The notes: generated from the letters alone by a model not told the origin. Counted from the stretch's first letter, positions 23,069 to 31,234 are shown. The stretch: 47,521 bases of DNA from JAHFIW01 sp035495855 (GCA_035495855.1 DATJFD010000021.1:1-47521), one strand, 5' to 3'. Made by a program: numbers and translations.

Positions 23069-23080
23069 CCAGAAAAAAGA

Positions 23081-23104
23081 AAAAGGACGGGAAAGTTCCC
23101 GTCC
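23081..23104 (-). terminator. Rho-independent terminator after the APC permease gene
   Basis: On the reverse strand, stem GGACGGGAA/TTCCCGTCC is followed by a TTTTTC tract. Confidence 0.75.
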
Positions 23105-23105
23105 T

Positions 23106-24425
23106 TCAGGCCGCTTTGCGGCGGAAGAGCTTGCCGAGCGCGTAGATCGCGGGGCCGGCGGCGATGACCAGCGCCGAGAAGGCGATGGCGTTCATGCCGG
23201 CGATCGACTCGTCCGCGCTGCGCAAGAGCGCAATGGCGATGAGCGCGGCCGGCGCGACGCCGACGAGCGCGGCGCCGGCGAGGCCGCCCCAGACCCTGAA
23301 CGGCCGCGGCAGCGACGGCTCGCGAACGCGCAGCGCGACGAGCGCGGCGAACTCGAGCAGCAGGCTGAGGCCGTAGAGCATCAGGTCGATGGCCACGAGC
23401 CGGCTGAAGCCGATGCCGAGGCAGCAGGCCCACAGCGCGGCGCAGACGACGATCGAGACCCACGGCGCGCCGCTCCGCGGATGCCGCTTCGCCAGGACCT
23501 TCGGCAGGTAGCCGTCCTCCGCGAGGGCCGGAGGCAGCCGCGTATACGACAGCACCAGCGCGTTGAACATCCCGAAAGCGCAGACGACGCCGCCCGCGAC
23601 GATCGCGACGGCGAGCCATCGTCCGGCGAGCGTTCCGCCGGCGTCGGCCCACGAACCCGTCGTCCATGACGCCGGATCGATGCCGCTCCGCGCCATCGCC
23701 GCGACCGGGATGACGTACGTGATCGCGACGAGCGCGACCGCGACGAGCATCGCGACCGGGTACGTGCGCTGCGGACGCTCCACCTCTCCCGCGATGGTCG
23801 AGGCGTTGTCCCAGCCCATGTAGTTCCACATGGCGATCATGAGCGCGCCGAGCATGTCGGGCGCGTGGTGCGCGGCCGCGGCTTGCGACGGCGCCGGATG
23901 CGCGAAGCCGATGGCGGCGAGGACCGCGAACGGCGCGAGCAGCAGGACGGTCATCACGACCGCCGAGCCGCCGACCGAGCGCGCGCCCCGGACGTTCCAG
24001 GCCGCGCAGGCCGCGATCATGGCGATGCCCGCGGCGAACGCGCCGATGCCGCTCCCGAAGACCGGCCAGAGACGGCCGAGGTAGAGCGTGAACAGCGTCG
24101 GATAGATCGCCATGTCGAAGACGCTGGCGGCGAGCGAGAGCCAGGCCTCCTGGAATCCCCAGAACGGACCGAGCGCCCGCTTCACCCAGGCGTAGTAGCC
24201 GCCCTCCTCCGGCACCGCGCTCGACAGCTCGCTCACCATGAGCGCCGTCGGCAGGCTCCAGAGGAACGGCGTGACCAGGAGCGCGATGACCGCGCCGAGG
24301 TATCCCGCGTCGTGCATGAGCTCTTCGAGGCCGTACGGCCCGCCCGAGACCATGAAGTACGTCGCGGCGACGAGATGCCGGACCGAGAGCTTGCCGCTCC
24401 GTCCGGCGTTCCGCTGTGCGCCCAT
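23106..24425 (-). CDS. APC-superfamily amino acid/polyamine permease
   Basis: From the ATG at 24425 (AAAGG 9 nt upstream) this is 439 residues with about 12 TM helices. TM1 carries the APC SGGPYGLEE signature, followed by PEEGGYYAWVKRALGPFWGF and MWNYMGWDNASTIAGEVERP. The wording is closest to the plant-type polyamine/amino-acid uptake group (PUT/LAT-like), as far as memory allows. It would import polyamines or amino acids by proton symport (inferred). Monocistronic, with its own terminator. Confidence 0.85.
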   Translation of the reverse strand: MGAQRNAGRSGKLSVRHLVAATYFMVSGGPYGLEELMHDAGYLGAVIALLVTPFLWSLPTALMVSELSSAVPEEGGYYAWVKRALGPFWGFQEAWLSLAASVFDMAIYPTLFTLYLGRLWPVFGSGIGAFAAGIAMIAACAAWNVRGARSVGGSAVVMTVLLLAPFAVLAAIGFAHPAPSQAAAAHHAPDMLGALMIAMWNYMGWDNASTIAGEVERPQRTYPVAMLVAVALVAITYVIPVAAMARSGIDPASWTTGSWADAGGTLAGRWLAVAIVAGGVVCAFGMFNALVLSYTRLPPALAEDGYLPKVLAKRHPRSGAPWVSIVVCAALWACCLGIGFSRLVAIDLMLYGLSLLLEFAALVALRVREPSLPRPFRVWGGLAGAALVGVAPAALIAIALLRSADESIAGMNAIAFSALVIAAGPAIYALGKLFRRKAA

Positions 24426-24499
24426 CGTTGACCGCCTTTCTTGCGAAGCAGTGGAAGGAACGACCGCGCATTGCACCGCATGCGTGCCGAACGGTCAAG

Positions 24500-24522
24500 A
24501 AAAAGCCGCCCGGGAGGGCGGC
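24500..24522 (-). terminator. Rho-independent terminator after the HAD phosphatase gene
   Basis: On the reverse strand, stem GCCGCCC/GGGCGGC with loop of 4, then five Ts. Confidence 0.8.
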
Positions 24523-24526
24523 CGTG

Positions 24527-25201
24527 TCAGATGGCGTGGACGATGCCGGGGCGGAAGTCCGCCAGGCTCGCGAGGATCGCGTGCGCGTCGCGGAGATGTT
24601 CCATCGGCGAATGCGCGTGCGGCACCGCGAAGACGATGCAGCCGGCGCCGATCGCCGAGCGGACCCCCGCGGGCGAGTCCTCGAAGGCGACGCAGCGGGA
24701 GGCGAGGACGTCGAGCAGGCCGGCGGCGAGCCGGTACGGCGCGGGGTCCGGCTTGCGCGCGGCGAGGCCGGGCGTGTCCGAGGTCACCATGATCTTGAAG
24801 CGGTCATAGAGGCCGAACTTCGAGAGGCAGCGGCGCGCGTGGCCGCTCGTGCCGGAGGTGACGACGGCGCAGGGCACGCCGAGGCCGTCCATGAGGTCGA
24901 GCACTTCGCGCGCGCCGGGGCGCAGCTCGAGGTCGCGGTCCATGAGGTCCGACAGGATATCTTTGTACTCCTCGTACCAGGCCGCGGGGTCGCGGCCGAG
25001 GCCGAAGCGCTCGCTCACGATGCGGCAGCAGTCGATGTCGGGCCTGCCGATGATGTCGGCGTAGTCGAACGTCCGGAAATCGACGCCGGCGCGGGCGGCG
25101 AGCTCGGTCCAGGCCTTGTACAGCACGCGCTCGGTCTCGACGAGGGTGCCGTCGAGGTCGAAGAGGGCGGCATCGAACGGTGGTCGCGTCGCGTCCATCA
25201 T
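24527..25201 (-). CDS. HAD-IA phosphatase/phosphoglucomutase-like hydrolase
   Basis: A 224-residue protein with all HAD motifs: LFDLDGTLVETE (motif I, nucleophile Asp), VTSGTSGHARR (motif II), ARKPDPAPYRLAA (motif III Lys) and AFEDSPAGVRSAIGAG (motif IV acid pair). An alpha-helical C1 cap lies at about 30-95. It belongs to the beta-phosphoglucomutase/phosphoglycolate phosphatase group. The substrate is not predictable. AAGGAG stands 6-9 nt before a double ATG. Confidence 0.85.
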   Translation of the reverse strand: MMDATRPPFDAALFDLDGTLVETERVLYKAWTELAARAGVDFRTFDYADIIGRPDIDCCRIVSERFGLGRDPAAWYEEYKDILSDLMDRDLELRPGAREVLDLMDGLGVPCAVVTSGTSGHARRCLSKFGLYDRFKIMVTSDTPGLAARKPDPAPYRLAAGLLDVLASRCVAFEDSPAGVRSAIGAGCIVFAVPHAHSPMEHLRDAHAILASLADFRPGIVHAI

Positions 25202-25339
25202 GGTGCTCCTTGCGTGAAGTCCTTCGACGGAAAGATCATGGACATACGGTCGCGCATGGCTCCTTTGTTGTCCAGTTTTTTGCGTGCATATAAGAGCCGG
25301 CCTGCCTGTGCGCCGCTGCGCCAGCTCGCGGCTTACCCG

Positions 25340-25378
25340 GTCCGCCGCGGTCCGCCTGGCGGGGACCGAACGGCGGAC
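25340..25378. repeat. Long GC palindrome in a gene-free stretch
   Basis: GTCCGCCG pairs with CGGCGGAC, with GGTCC/GGACC nested inside. It lies in the 383-nt gap 25202-25584. The rest of the gap holds a plus-strand promoter-like pair (TTGTTG near 25265, TATAAG near 25289), copy 2 of the 99-bp element and a terminator; I see no ORF. Confidence 0.5.
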
Positions 25379-25435
25379 GCGGGACGCCCCGGCGCGGCCT
25401 CCGTTCTCGGCAAAATGCTCCCCGGATTTATAACG

Positions 25436-25534
25436 ACAAAGAAATCCGGCCTCAGAGATGAAGCGTGGGCAGCATCTCTTTGGGCCGGATTTCTCGCAGG
25501 ATCTCTAAGCTCTGCTTCGATGGTGCGGTCTTTT
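25436..25534. repeat. 99-bp structured element, copy 2
   Basis: Same length, stem and tail as 22946-23044. The 30-nt loop differs but here forms its own 7-bp stem (AGAGATG/CATCTCT). It lies between the 101-residue gene's terminator and the HAD phosphatase. Confidence 0.7.
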
Positions 25535-25565
25535 AAAAAAACGTCCTGGCCGGGTGGGCAGGACG
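25535..25565 (-). terminator. Rho-independent terminator after the 101-residue gene
   Basis: On the reverse strand, stem CGTCCTG/CAGGACG with a 10-nt loop, then seven Ts. Confidence 0.75.
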
Positions 25566-25584
25566 GAAAAGATGGGGCGCTCGC

Positions 25585-25890
25585 TCAGGGCGTGTCGAGG
25601 ACGAGGCCGAACGGGGTGACCGTGCCGATGATGGGGCACGGACCGTGATGCAGCCTCTCGTAGATCGGCCGCCAGTCGCGGCGAGGGACGGCGTAACCGC
25701 CCCACTTGCGCGGGTACGCGTCGAGCGTCCCGCGGGAGGCCTCCTGCGCGCGGCGCGAGATCGGCCAGAAGACGACCTGTTCCCTGCCGTGATCGACGAG
25801 GATGTCGAGCGCGGCTTCGTTGCGAAGGCGGAAGACCGTGAGCCGGTAAGCGGCTCCTTCGGCCAACGACCGGACCAACGTTCTCAACAT
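25585..25890 (-). CDS. Hypothetical protein, 101 residues
   Basis: A soluble alpha/beta-looking protein (ALDILVDHGREQVVFWPISRR) with GGAGGAGCAC directly before the ATG. No recognised domain. Codon use fits its neighbours and it has its own terminator, so it is probably real. Neighbours give no clue. Confidence 0.6.
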   Translation of the reverse strand: MLRTLVRSLAEGAAYRLTVFRLRNEAALDILVDHGREQVVFWPISRRAQEASRGTLDAYPRKWGGYAVPRRDWRPIYERLHHGPCPIIGTVTPFGLVLDTP

Positions 25891-25960
25891 GTGCTCCTCC
25901 GAGCCCTGCGGCGCGGTGCATGCTACCGCGCGAAGGCCGGCGCGTCAATGCAAGCGAGAC

Positions 25961-25990
25961 AAAAAAATCCCTCCGAAAGCTCGGAGGGAT
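25961..25990 (-). terminator. Rho-independent terminator after the ABC exporter gene
   Basis: On the reverse strand, a 10-bp stem ATCCCTCCGA/TCGGAGGGAT with a 4-nt loop and six to seven Ts. Confidence 0.85.
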
Positions 25991-25993
25991 CGT

Positions 25994-27916
25994 TCAGCAC
26001 GCGGGGTTCGACCCGTACGGCTTGAGCGGCTTCACGGGGCCGACGGCGACGCCCTGGTCGTCCGCCAGGCGGCGGAAGGTCGGCGAGGCCGCGTAGAGCT
26101 CCTCGAAGGAGCGCGCGACCGCCTCGACCTGCGGCTTGCCCGCGGCGACATCCTCGGCCGTCCGCAGCACGATGAACTTCGTGCAGAGCGAGCGGACCGT
26201 GGAGAGCCGGTGCGTGATGATGAGCGCGGAGGTCTCGGGCGGAAGGACCTTGGCGAGCCCTTCCTGCACGGCCTTCTCGGTCGTGGAGTCGAGCGAGCTC
26301 GTCGCCTCGTCGACGATCATGAAGCGCGGCCGCTTGAGGACGGCGGAGCCGATCATCAGGCGCTGCGCCTGGCCGCCGGAGAGCTTGATGCCGCGGCGGC
26401 CGACGACGGTGTCGAGCCCTTCCGTGAGGCGCTCGCCGAAGTCGATCTGCAGCTTGCGCATCACGTCCCAGAGTTCCGCGTCGCTCACCTTCTTGCGCTC
26501 CTCTTCGGGAAGACCATAGAGGAGGTTGTAGCGAAGGCTGCCGTCGAGGACCTGGGCCTGCTGCGGGATGTACCCGACCAGGCTCGTCCACGACGCGAGC
26601 GCGACCGTGCGGAGGTCGCGGCCGTCGACGAGGATGCTCCCCTGCTCCGGGTCCATGTAGCGCTGGAGCAACCGCATGACCGTGGTCTTGCCGGCGCCCG
26701 ACGGCCCGATGAGGGCCGCGCGTTCTCCGGGTTCGACGGCGAAGCTGACGTTCCTGAGCACGTGCAGCTCCTTGCCGACGGTCTCATCCTCGTCGTTGCG
26801 GCCCGCGTAAGCGTGGCCGACGCCGACGAGTTCGACGCGGACGGAGCGGCCGGCCTCGAGGGCCGTCGCGCCGGGCGCGTCCTCCACCTGGGGAGGCGTG
26901 GTGAGCGCCTTCCTGAGCGAAGCGACCGAGGGCATGTTCCAGTTGAGCCGGTGCTCGATGTGCCCGACGCGCCAGAGGTTGTCGCCGACGCGGCGCGACC
27001 ACTGGTAGAACGGGTAGAGGAAGCCGACGGTCCACTCGCCTTTCCAGACGAGCCAGGCGCCGTAGGCGATGATCGCCGCGGAACCGATCACGTTGACCAG
27101 GCCGCGGACGTTCCACATGCGCAGCGCCCAGAGCCAGAACTTCCGGTCCTTGGCGAGGATGTCCTGGAACCAGGAACCCATGAAGCGGAGCTCTTCCGCT
27201 TCCTTGCCGCTCGTCTTCACGCGTTCGACGCAGTCCCACCGTTCGACGCGGTGCCGGTTGAACCGGCGGAACTCGGCGTCGATGGGCGTGCAGGTGACCG
27301 ACACGCGCCGGTTCATGTACACGGTGAAGAACAGGTAGACCGCGAGCACGACCGACATCACGATGCCGCCGACCGCGGAGAGCAGCCAGAGGCAGATGAA
27401 GCCGAGCATGAGCTCGGCGAGCGCGGGGACGCCCTCGAAGATCATCATGTGTTCGATCTCGAGGACGCGGTTGCGTCCCTTCTCGACGTTCGCCGCGTTC
27501 AGCACGCCGTTGTCCTGGAGATGCTGACCGAGCGACTTGCCGAAGAAGAGCTCCGAAGCGCGGCCGTCAAGGCTGCCTTCGTTCTCCATGATGACCAGCT
27601 CGCGATGGTGCTCGAACGCCCACTGGCAGAGCCGCTGGACGATCATGAGCGCCGCGATGCCGCCGAGCGCGACGGCGACGGCCGAGCCCGCATGGCCGAC
27701 GAGGCCGTCGATGACGGACTTCACGAGCCACGGCTCGACCATGCCGAGCGCGGTCATGGCGAGCACGGCGCCGACGCCGCGCCGCATCCAGCGCTTGGCC
27801 TTGGGCGTGACGAACTCGCGCCACGCCCAGACGTAGACCCCGAACCCCTGGAGGGAATCGGTCACGTACTCCCGCCAGTTGGCGGCGAGCTTCCTTGTTT
27901 CCCGCGGATCGTCCAT
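25994..27916 (-). CDS. ABC exporter, fused TM and ATPase domains
   Basis: A 640-residue half-transporter of the MsbA/type IV exporter class. The N-terminal half has about six TM helices (near 45-67, 80-105, 160-200, 275-310). The nucleotide-binding domain carries GPSGAGKTT (Walker A, about 405-413), IPQQAQVLDGS (Q-loop), LSGGQAQR (signature), FMIVDEATSSLD (Walker B) and IITHRLSTV (H-switch). It would export lipids, peptides or drugs as a dimer; the substrate is unknown. AAGGAGG lies 6 nt before the ATG chosen, with a GTG one codon upstream as alternative. Confidence 0.9.
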   Translation of the reverse strand: MDDPRETRKLAANWREYVTDSLQGFGVYVWAWREFVTPKAKRWMRRGVGAVLAMTALGMVEPWLVKSVIDGLVGHAGSAVAVALGGIAALMIVQRLCQWAFEHHRELVIMENEGSLDGRASELFFGKSLGQHLQDNGVLNAANVEKGRNRVLEIEHMMIFEGVPALAELMLGFICLWLLSAVGGIVMSVVLAVYLFFTVYMNRRVSVTCTPIDAEFRRFNRHRVERWDCVERVKTSGKEAEELRFMGSWFQDILAKDRKFWLWALRMWNVRGLVNVIGSAAIIAYGAWLVWKGEWTVGFLYPFYQWSRRVGDNLWRVGHIEHRLNWNMPSVASLRKALTTPPQVEDAPGATALEAGRSVRVELVGVGHAYAGRNDEDETVGKELHVLRNVSFAVEPGERAALIGPSGAGKTTVMRLLQRYMDPEQGSILVDGRDLRTVALASWTSLVGYIPQQAQVLDGSLRYNLLYGLPEEERKKVSDAELWDVMRKLQIDFGERLTEGLDTVVGRRGIKLSGGQAQRLMIGSAVLKRPRFMIVDEATSSLDSTTEKAVQEGLAKVLPPETSALIITHRLSTVRSLCTKFIVLRTAEDVAAGKPQVEAVARSFEELYAASPTFRRLADDQGVAVGPVKPLKPYGSNPAC

Positions 27917-27977
27917 CACGGACCTCCTTCTCTCTTTTTCCGATGCACGATGTGAAAGGGCTGTCCTCTTCGGAATG

Positions 27978-28009
27978 AAAAGGGTCCTGAGCGTTTACCG
28001 TCAGGACCC
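27978..28009 (-). terminator. Rho-independent terminator after the 42-residue ORF
   Basis: On the reverse strand, stem GGGTCCTGA/TCAGGACCC with a 10-nt loop and TTTTC. It implies a minus-strand transcript arriving from 28036-28210. Confidence 0.75.
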
Positions 28010-28035
28010 CTTGAACATCCGGGCTGCGCGCAGCC

Positions 28036-28164
28036 TCAGATCTTCACCATGTCCTGCAGGGAAACGACGGCATGCTGGCGCGTCGGAACCACACGAAGCC
28101 TGTCCGAAGCGCCCTTCGGCGCGCCGGTCCATCCGTAGGCCAGGTTGTGGTTCATGTCATTCAT
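28036..28164 (-). CDS. Small protein, 42 residues, function unknown
   Basis: ATG at 28164, stop at 28038-28036, GC-rich third positions like the neighbours. It sits between a strong minus promoter (28210-28238) and a terminator (27978-28009), with a GGCTGC palindrome just after the stop. Sequence starts MNDMNHNLAYGWTGAPKG. No Shine-Dalgarno. A GTG start at 28194 would give 52 residues. A 12-codon ORF beginning at the ATG near 28200 ends in TGAATG overlapping this start, a possible coupled leader. It could instead be an ncRNA. Confidence 0.5.
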   Translation of the reverse strand: MNDMNHNLAYGWTGAPKGASDRLRVVPTRQHAVVSLQDMVKI

Positions 28165-28209
28165 GTGGAGGCTGCCGGTGCGACCGGCATACACAGCATT
28201 AGACGTACG

Positions 28210-28238
28210 AGCTTAGCGGAACGTTACACCGGTGTCAA
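28210..28238 (-). promoter_or_regulatory. Promoter of the 42-residue ORF
   Basis: On the reverse strand, perfect -35 TTGACA (28238-28233), 17-nt spacer, -10 TAAGCT (28215-28210). Confidence 0.6.
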
Positions 28239-28245
28239 GGCGGAC

Positions 28246-28337
28246 GAAGGGACAAAGGTGAAAAGGGGGAAAGGGGTAAAGCGGGCCGAGGAGGCCGATG
28301 CTTTACCCCTCTACACCTTTACCCCTCCGCCCCTCCT
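28246..28337. repeat. Inverted octamer-repeat element, GGGGTAAA family
   Basis: The left arm has 8-nt-phased purine units such as GGGGAAAG and GGGTAAAG. The right arm has CTTTACCC/CTCTACAC-type units. The centre is CCGAGGAGGCC. It ends at the stop of the next minus gene. Confidence 0.78.
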
Positions 28338-28763
28338 CTATGCCGGCGCAAAGGTCCGCTCGGCGTGCGAAGCGGCCCGTTCGGCCTCGATCTGGCGGGT
28401 CATCGACTCCCCCTCCTCCTTCTTGAACCGCACCGAGAACTGCGGGACGAGCCGGTTGTTCTCCTCGTCGACGATCTCGACCTGTTCGCGGTTGAGGAAC
28501 TTGGTGAGGGCGATGTCGGTGAGCAGTTCCGTCGAGCCGGAGATCTCCTCCTTGAGGCCGTCGAGCTTCTTCACGTCGTGCAGCGCGCTGGCCTTGGCCT
28601 GGTCCTCGATGGACCTCTTCTTCTCGCGCAGCGTCTTGATCTGCTTCACGAGCTCCTGGTATTCGCCGTTGTGCTTCAGCTCGTCCTGGAACATCTTGGT
28701 GAGCTCCTTGCGCTCCTTCTTCTTCGACTGGATGTTGATGAACACTTCGCGGAGGTCCTGCAT
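28338..28763 (-). CDS. Coiled-coil hypothetical protein, 141 residues
   Basis: A charged, mainly helical protein (KKKERKELTKMFQDELKHN, then QIKTLREKKRSIEDQAK) followed by a short beta region (QVEIVDEENNRLVPQFSVRFK). No TM helix or known motif. A conserved CPR-type protein is my impression, unverified. It lacks a Shine-Dalgarno, and its 3' gap is filled by the octamer element. Confidence 0.6.
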   Translation of the reverse strand: MQDLREVFINIQSKKKERKELTKMFQDELKHNGEYQELVKQIKTLREKKRSIEDQAKASALHDVKKLDGLKEEISGSTELLTDIALTKFLNREQVEIVDEENNRLVPQFSVRFKKEEGESMTRQIEAERAASHAERTFAPA

Positions 28764-28841
28764 GGGATGGTCGTCAGGTGGTTAGCCCCGGAAGGATGAC
28801 AAAGAATCCGGCCGCGCGGAAGTGGACAGGATGAGGACGCA

Positions 28842-29192
28842 TCAACGCTGCTTGCTTTCCCGGTAGGCGCGCGCCGCGCGGACGGCCCAGCGAGCCAGTT
28901 CCTCGTGGTCCTCGAGGACGTCGGCCGGGACGCTCCAGTACTGCATGGTCATCTTCTTGCCGCGCATGGTGACGCAGAAGGCCTCTCCCCCGCCCTTCTC
29001 GTAAGCCGGGCGCGTCGCGTCGTCCGCGCGGAAGTAGAGCTTGCCCTTCCAGGCCATGCCGAAGAAATCATCCTTGAGATAGAGCCCTTGGCCGCCGAAC
29101 ATCGGCCGGACGCGCAGCCCGTCGAGGCCGGAGAGCGCGTCGAGCACGAATTCCTTGAAGGAGTCGTCTTTTTTCTTCTTGGGCGCGGTCAT
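28842..29192 (-). CDS. TfoX N-terminal-domain protein
   Basis: A 116-residue protein with the TfoX_N fold wording: LSGLDGLRVRPMFGGQGLYLKDDFFGMAWKGKLYFRAD, then MTMQYWSVPADVLEDHEEL. In proteobacteria TfoX/Sxy links competence genes to CRP. Stand-alone N-domain proteins of this size have no settled function. The start overlaps the alkD-like stop by 4 nt, so it is the last gene of a three-gene unit with DNA-repair and nucleotide-sanitation enzymes. Confidence 0.8.
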   Translation of the reverse strand: MTAPKKKKDDSFKEFVLDALSGLDGLRVRPMFGGQGLYLKDDFFGMAWKGKLYFRADDATRPAYEKGGGEAFCVTMRGKKMTMQYWSVPADVLEDHEELARWAVRAARAYRESKQR

Positions 29193-29917
29193 ACCTTGCC
29201 GACGAGATAGCGCTTTCGCTCCGCCTCCGGAAAACGTTCGATGGCGTAGCGGAGCATGGTGCGCGGCATGCGGCGATAGCGCGGCCGCAGCCAGCGGACG
29301 AGCGCGGCTTTGTCGCGCTTCCCGACCTCGCGGAGCATCCAGCCCGTCGCCTTGTGGATGAGGTCATGGCCGTCATGGAGGAGCATGTCGGCGACGGCGA
29401 ACGAGGGGCCGAAGTCGCCCGCGCCGATGAACGCGAACGTCGCGACGATGGCGATGCGCCGCCGCCACAGGTTCTTCGAGCGGGCGTACATCGCGAGCGT
29501 GCGGAGCGAAGGATGTTCGAGGAGCCAGGCGCCCGCGATCTTGGGCGCGGAAAGATCGACCAGGTCCCAGTTGTTCGCGTAGTCGGCGTGCTCGAGATAG
29601 AAAGCGTAGACGTCGCGCTTCGTCTTCGCGTCACCCCGGCGATACCGCTCGACGAGGATGAGGAAGGCCGCCAGCCGCTCCTCGTGGAACTTTGAATGCA
29701 GCAGCCGATCGATGTCCGCGAACGGAAGGTCCGCGAACCGCAACGCGATCTTCCGCGTCAACGGGACCATGATCCCGAGGAAGACGTCGCCTTCGCCGTA
29801 CTGCCCTTTGCCGGTCTTGAAAAAACCGGCGAGCAGCCGCGCCTTCGCCGGATCGGCGGCGCGCCGCATCTCGGCGCAAAGGCCGGCGAGCCGCGCTTTG
29901 TCGGAGGCCGCGCGCAT
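29189..29917 (-). CDS. AlkD-like DNA alkylation repair glycosylase
   Basis: This 242-residue all-helical HEAT-like protein matches the AlkD/AlkC family (GDVFLGIMVPLTRKIA, NNWDLVDLSAPKIAG, FAVADMLLHDGHDLIHKATGWMLREVGKRD). The NNWDLVD aspartate is the conserved active-site region. It excises N3/N7-alkylated purines from DNA without base flipping. Middle gene of the yjjX-alkD-tfoX unit, 1 nt after the upstream stop and overlapping the next gene. Confidence 0.88.
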   Translation of the reverse strand: MRAASDKARLAGLCAEMRRAADPAKARLLAGFFKTGKGQYGEGDVFLGIMVPLTRKIALRFADLPFADIDRLLHSKFHEERLAAFLILVERYRRGDAKTKRDVYAFYLEHADYANNWDLVDLSAPKIAGAWLLEHPSLRTLAMYARSKNLWRRRIAIVATFAFIGAGDFGPSFAVADMLLHDGHDLIHKATGWMLREVGKRDKAALVRWLRPRYRRMPRTMLRYAIERFPEAERKRYLVGKV

Positions 29918-29918
29918 G

Positions 29919-30455
29919 TCAGGCGGCGACGCGTTCGCGTTCGAGGTGGATGAGCGCCATGCGGAGCGCCTGCATGGTGTAGTCCTTCCGGGTGACGCGG
30001 CCCTTGGTGAGGATGCCGATGGCGCCTTCGGCCGAGCCGAGGCTGGGGTTCGCGGTGTAGCCGCAGCGCAGGAAGGCCGTCTGCATGTCGCACTCGCCGG
30101 AAAGGATCAGGTCGGTCACGTCCTTCGGGCATTCGAAGAGCGACGACAGGCCGAGATGGTGCTCGCGGCCGTCCCAGATGACGCAGGCGGTCACGTCCAT
30201 GTGCCCGGTCTTGGTGTGCGGCACGGGGACGATGCCGGATTCGATGCCGAACGACAGCTCCGCGCCGTCGAAGCAGGCCTTGGCGCGGTTGATGGCGCCG
30301 CGGATGGTCTCGTCGAGCGAGGTCGGCTGCGAGGCGACGCCGGACGGGGCGTCGACGCCGACGATGTCCGCGCCGGCGATGCAGGGATACTCGGCCGCGA
30401 CCTCGCGGACCGCGCCGACCTTCACTTCGTTCTTGGAACCGACGTGGATGCGCAT
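29919..30455 (-). CDS. yjjX: Inosine/xanthosine triphosphatase (YjjX family)
   Basis: A 178-residue protein (typical length) starting IHVGSKNEVKVGAVREV, the family's nucleotide-binding opening, with VASQPTSLDETIRGAINRA and SFGIESGIV. It hydrolyses ITP/XTP to keep deaminated purines out of nucleic acids. First gene of a unit with the alkylation-repair glycosylase and TfoX-like protein. No Shine-Dalgarno; a one-armed heptamer tract begins just upstream of the ATG. Confidence 0.88.
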   Translation of the reverse strand: MRIHVGSKNEVKVGAVREVAAEYPCIAGADIVGVDAPSGVASQPTSLDETIRGAINRAKACFDGAELSFGIESGIVPVPHTKTGHMDVTACVIWDGREHHLGLSSLFECPKDVTDLILSGECDMQTAFLRCGYTANPSLGSAEGAIGILTKGRVTRKDYTMQALRMALIHLERERVAA

Positions 30456-30498
30456 TGGGAGTCGAGAGTTTAAAGTCGAGAGTCGAGAGTCGTGGGAC
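30456..30498. repeat. Single heptamer arm, GAGAGTC family
   Basis: Five or six phased units (GAGTCGA, AAGTCGA) without a matching opposite arm. They touch the yjjX start codon, so they would form its 5' leader. Confidence 0.75.
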
Positions 30499-30530
30499 GG
30501 GGCTCAGCCGCTCATTCCTCGACCCTTCGA

Positions 30531-30559
30531 TTGCTTCTCGCTATCGGCGTCAGTATAAT
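30531..30559 (+). promoter_or_regulatory. Promoter of the 95-residue gene
   Basis: -35 TTGCTT (30531-30536), 17-nt spacer, perfect -10 TATAAT (30554-30559). Confidence 0.65.
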
Positions 30560-30592
30560 CGCGGCATCGATCCTTGCAAAGGAGAACGAACC

Positions 30593-30880
30593 ATGGCGAA
30601 CCCCGTGCTTCCCTGGGACTCGCAGGTCGAGGACCATCCCGACCTGGTCTGGCGCGCGAAGATGGACGGCCGCTACCTCATAGAGGTCGCCCGCACCGGC
30701 GAGCGGACCGCCAAGCTCCGCATCTGGGACCACGACAAGCAGGACGCGGAGATCGCCTGCTGGGACGTGGGGCTGTCGTACGGCGCCATCTTCGGCCCTG
30801 ACGTCGGCGACGTCGACGAATGGCAGGACAAGGTCGCGGCGTTCATCGACGACGACTACGCCAAGCGGCCGGGGTCTTGA
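30593..30880 (+). CDS. Hypothetical protein, 95 residues
   Basis: AAAGGAG stands 8 nt before the ATG at 30593. The small acidic protein is rich in Trp and Asp (PWDSQVEDHPDLVWRAKMDG, LRIWDHDKQDAEIACWDVGLSYGA) and is probably a single beta-rich domain. No family recognised. It has a consensus promoter of its own, so is likely well expressed. Confidence 0.65.
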   Translation: MANPVLPWDSQVEDHPDLVWRAKMDGRYLIEVARTGERTAKLRIWDHDKQDAEIACWDVGLSYGAIFGPDVGDVDEWQDKVAAFIDDDYAKRPGS

Positions 30881-30888
30881 CACGACCG

Positions 30889-30917
30889 TTGACCGCGTGA
30901 CGGGCAGGCGTTATCAT
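30889..30917 (+). promoter_or_regulatory. Promoter of the zinc-ribbon gene
   Basis: -35 TTGACC (30889-30894), 17-nt spacer, -10 TATCAT (30912-30917). Confidence 0.65.
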
Positions 30918-30969
30918 TGCCGCCCGTGTTCGGCCATGTCGGCCGCGAATGGTGGGGAAGGAGACTGTC

Positions 30970-31197
30970 ATGACGACGAAAGCTCTTTCCCGCGAACTTC
31001 TCAGGTCCGTCCTCTGCTGCGCCGAGTGCGAGCGGCCGCTCCGTATCGACCGCTCCGGCGGCTGGTGCGACCATTGCGCCTATCCGCCCTCGATGCAGGA
31101 CACGTTCATCATGTACGCGACGCCGTGCTGCGGCACGGAAGTGAAGAAGGACGGCGACGCCCTCGCCTGCAAATGCTGCGGGCAGCGGTTCGCCTGA
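30970..31197 (+). CDS. Small zinc-ribbon protein, 75 residues
   Basis: The ATG at 30970 is preceded by AAGGAG at 6 nt. The protein has four Cys pairs (CAEC, CDHC, PCCG, CKCCG), enough for two zinc sites of the rubredoxin/zinc-ribbon kind. The function could be nucleic-acid or protein binding. Monocistronic, with its own promoter and terminator. Confidence 0.7.
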   Translation: MTTKALSRELLRSVLCCAECERPLRIDRSGGWCDHCAYPPSMQDTFIMYATPCCGTEVKKDGDALACKCCGQRFA

Positions 31198-31203
31198 CGC
31201 GCA

Positions 31204-31234
31204 AAGCCCGACCTCGCGGTCGGGCTTCTTTTTT
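31204..31234 (+). terminator. Rho-independent terminator after the zinc-ribbon gene
   Basis: Stem AAGCCCGAC/GTCGGGCTT, 6-nt loop, then CTTTTTT. Convergent with the VOC gene. Confidence 0.8.
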
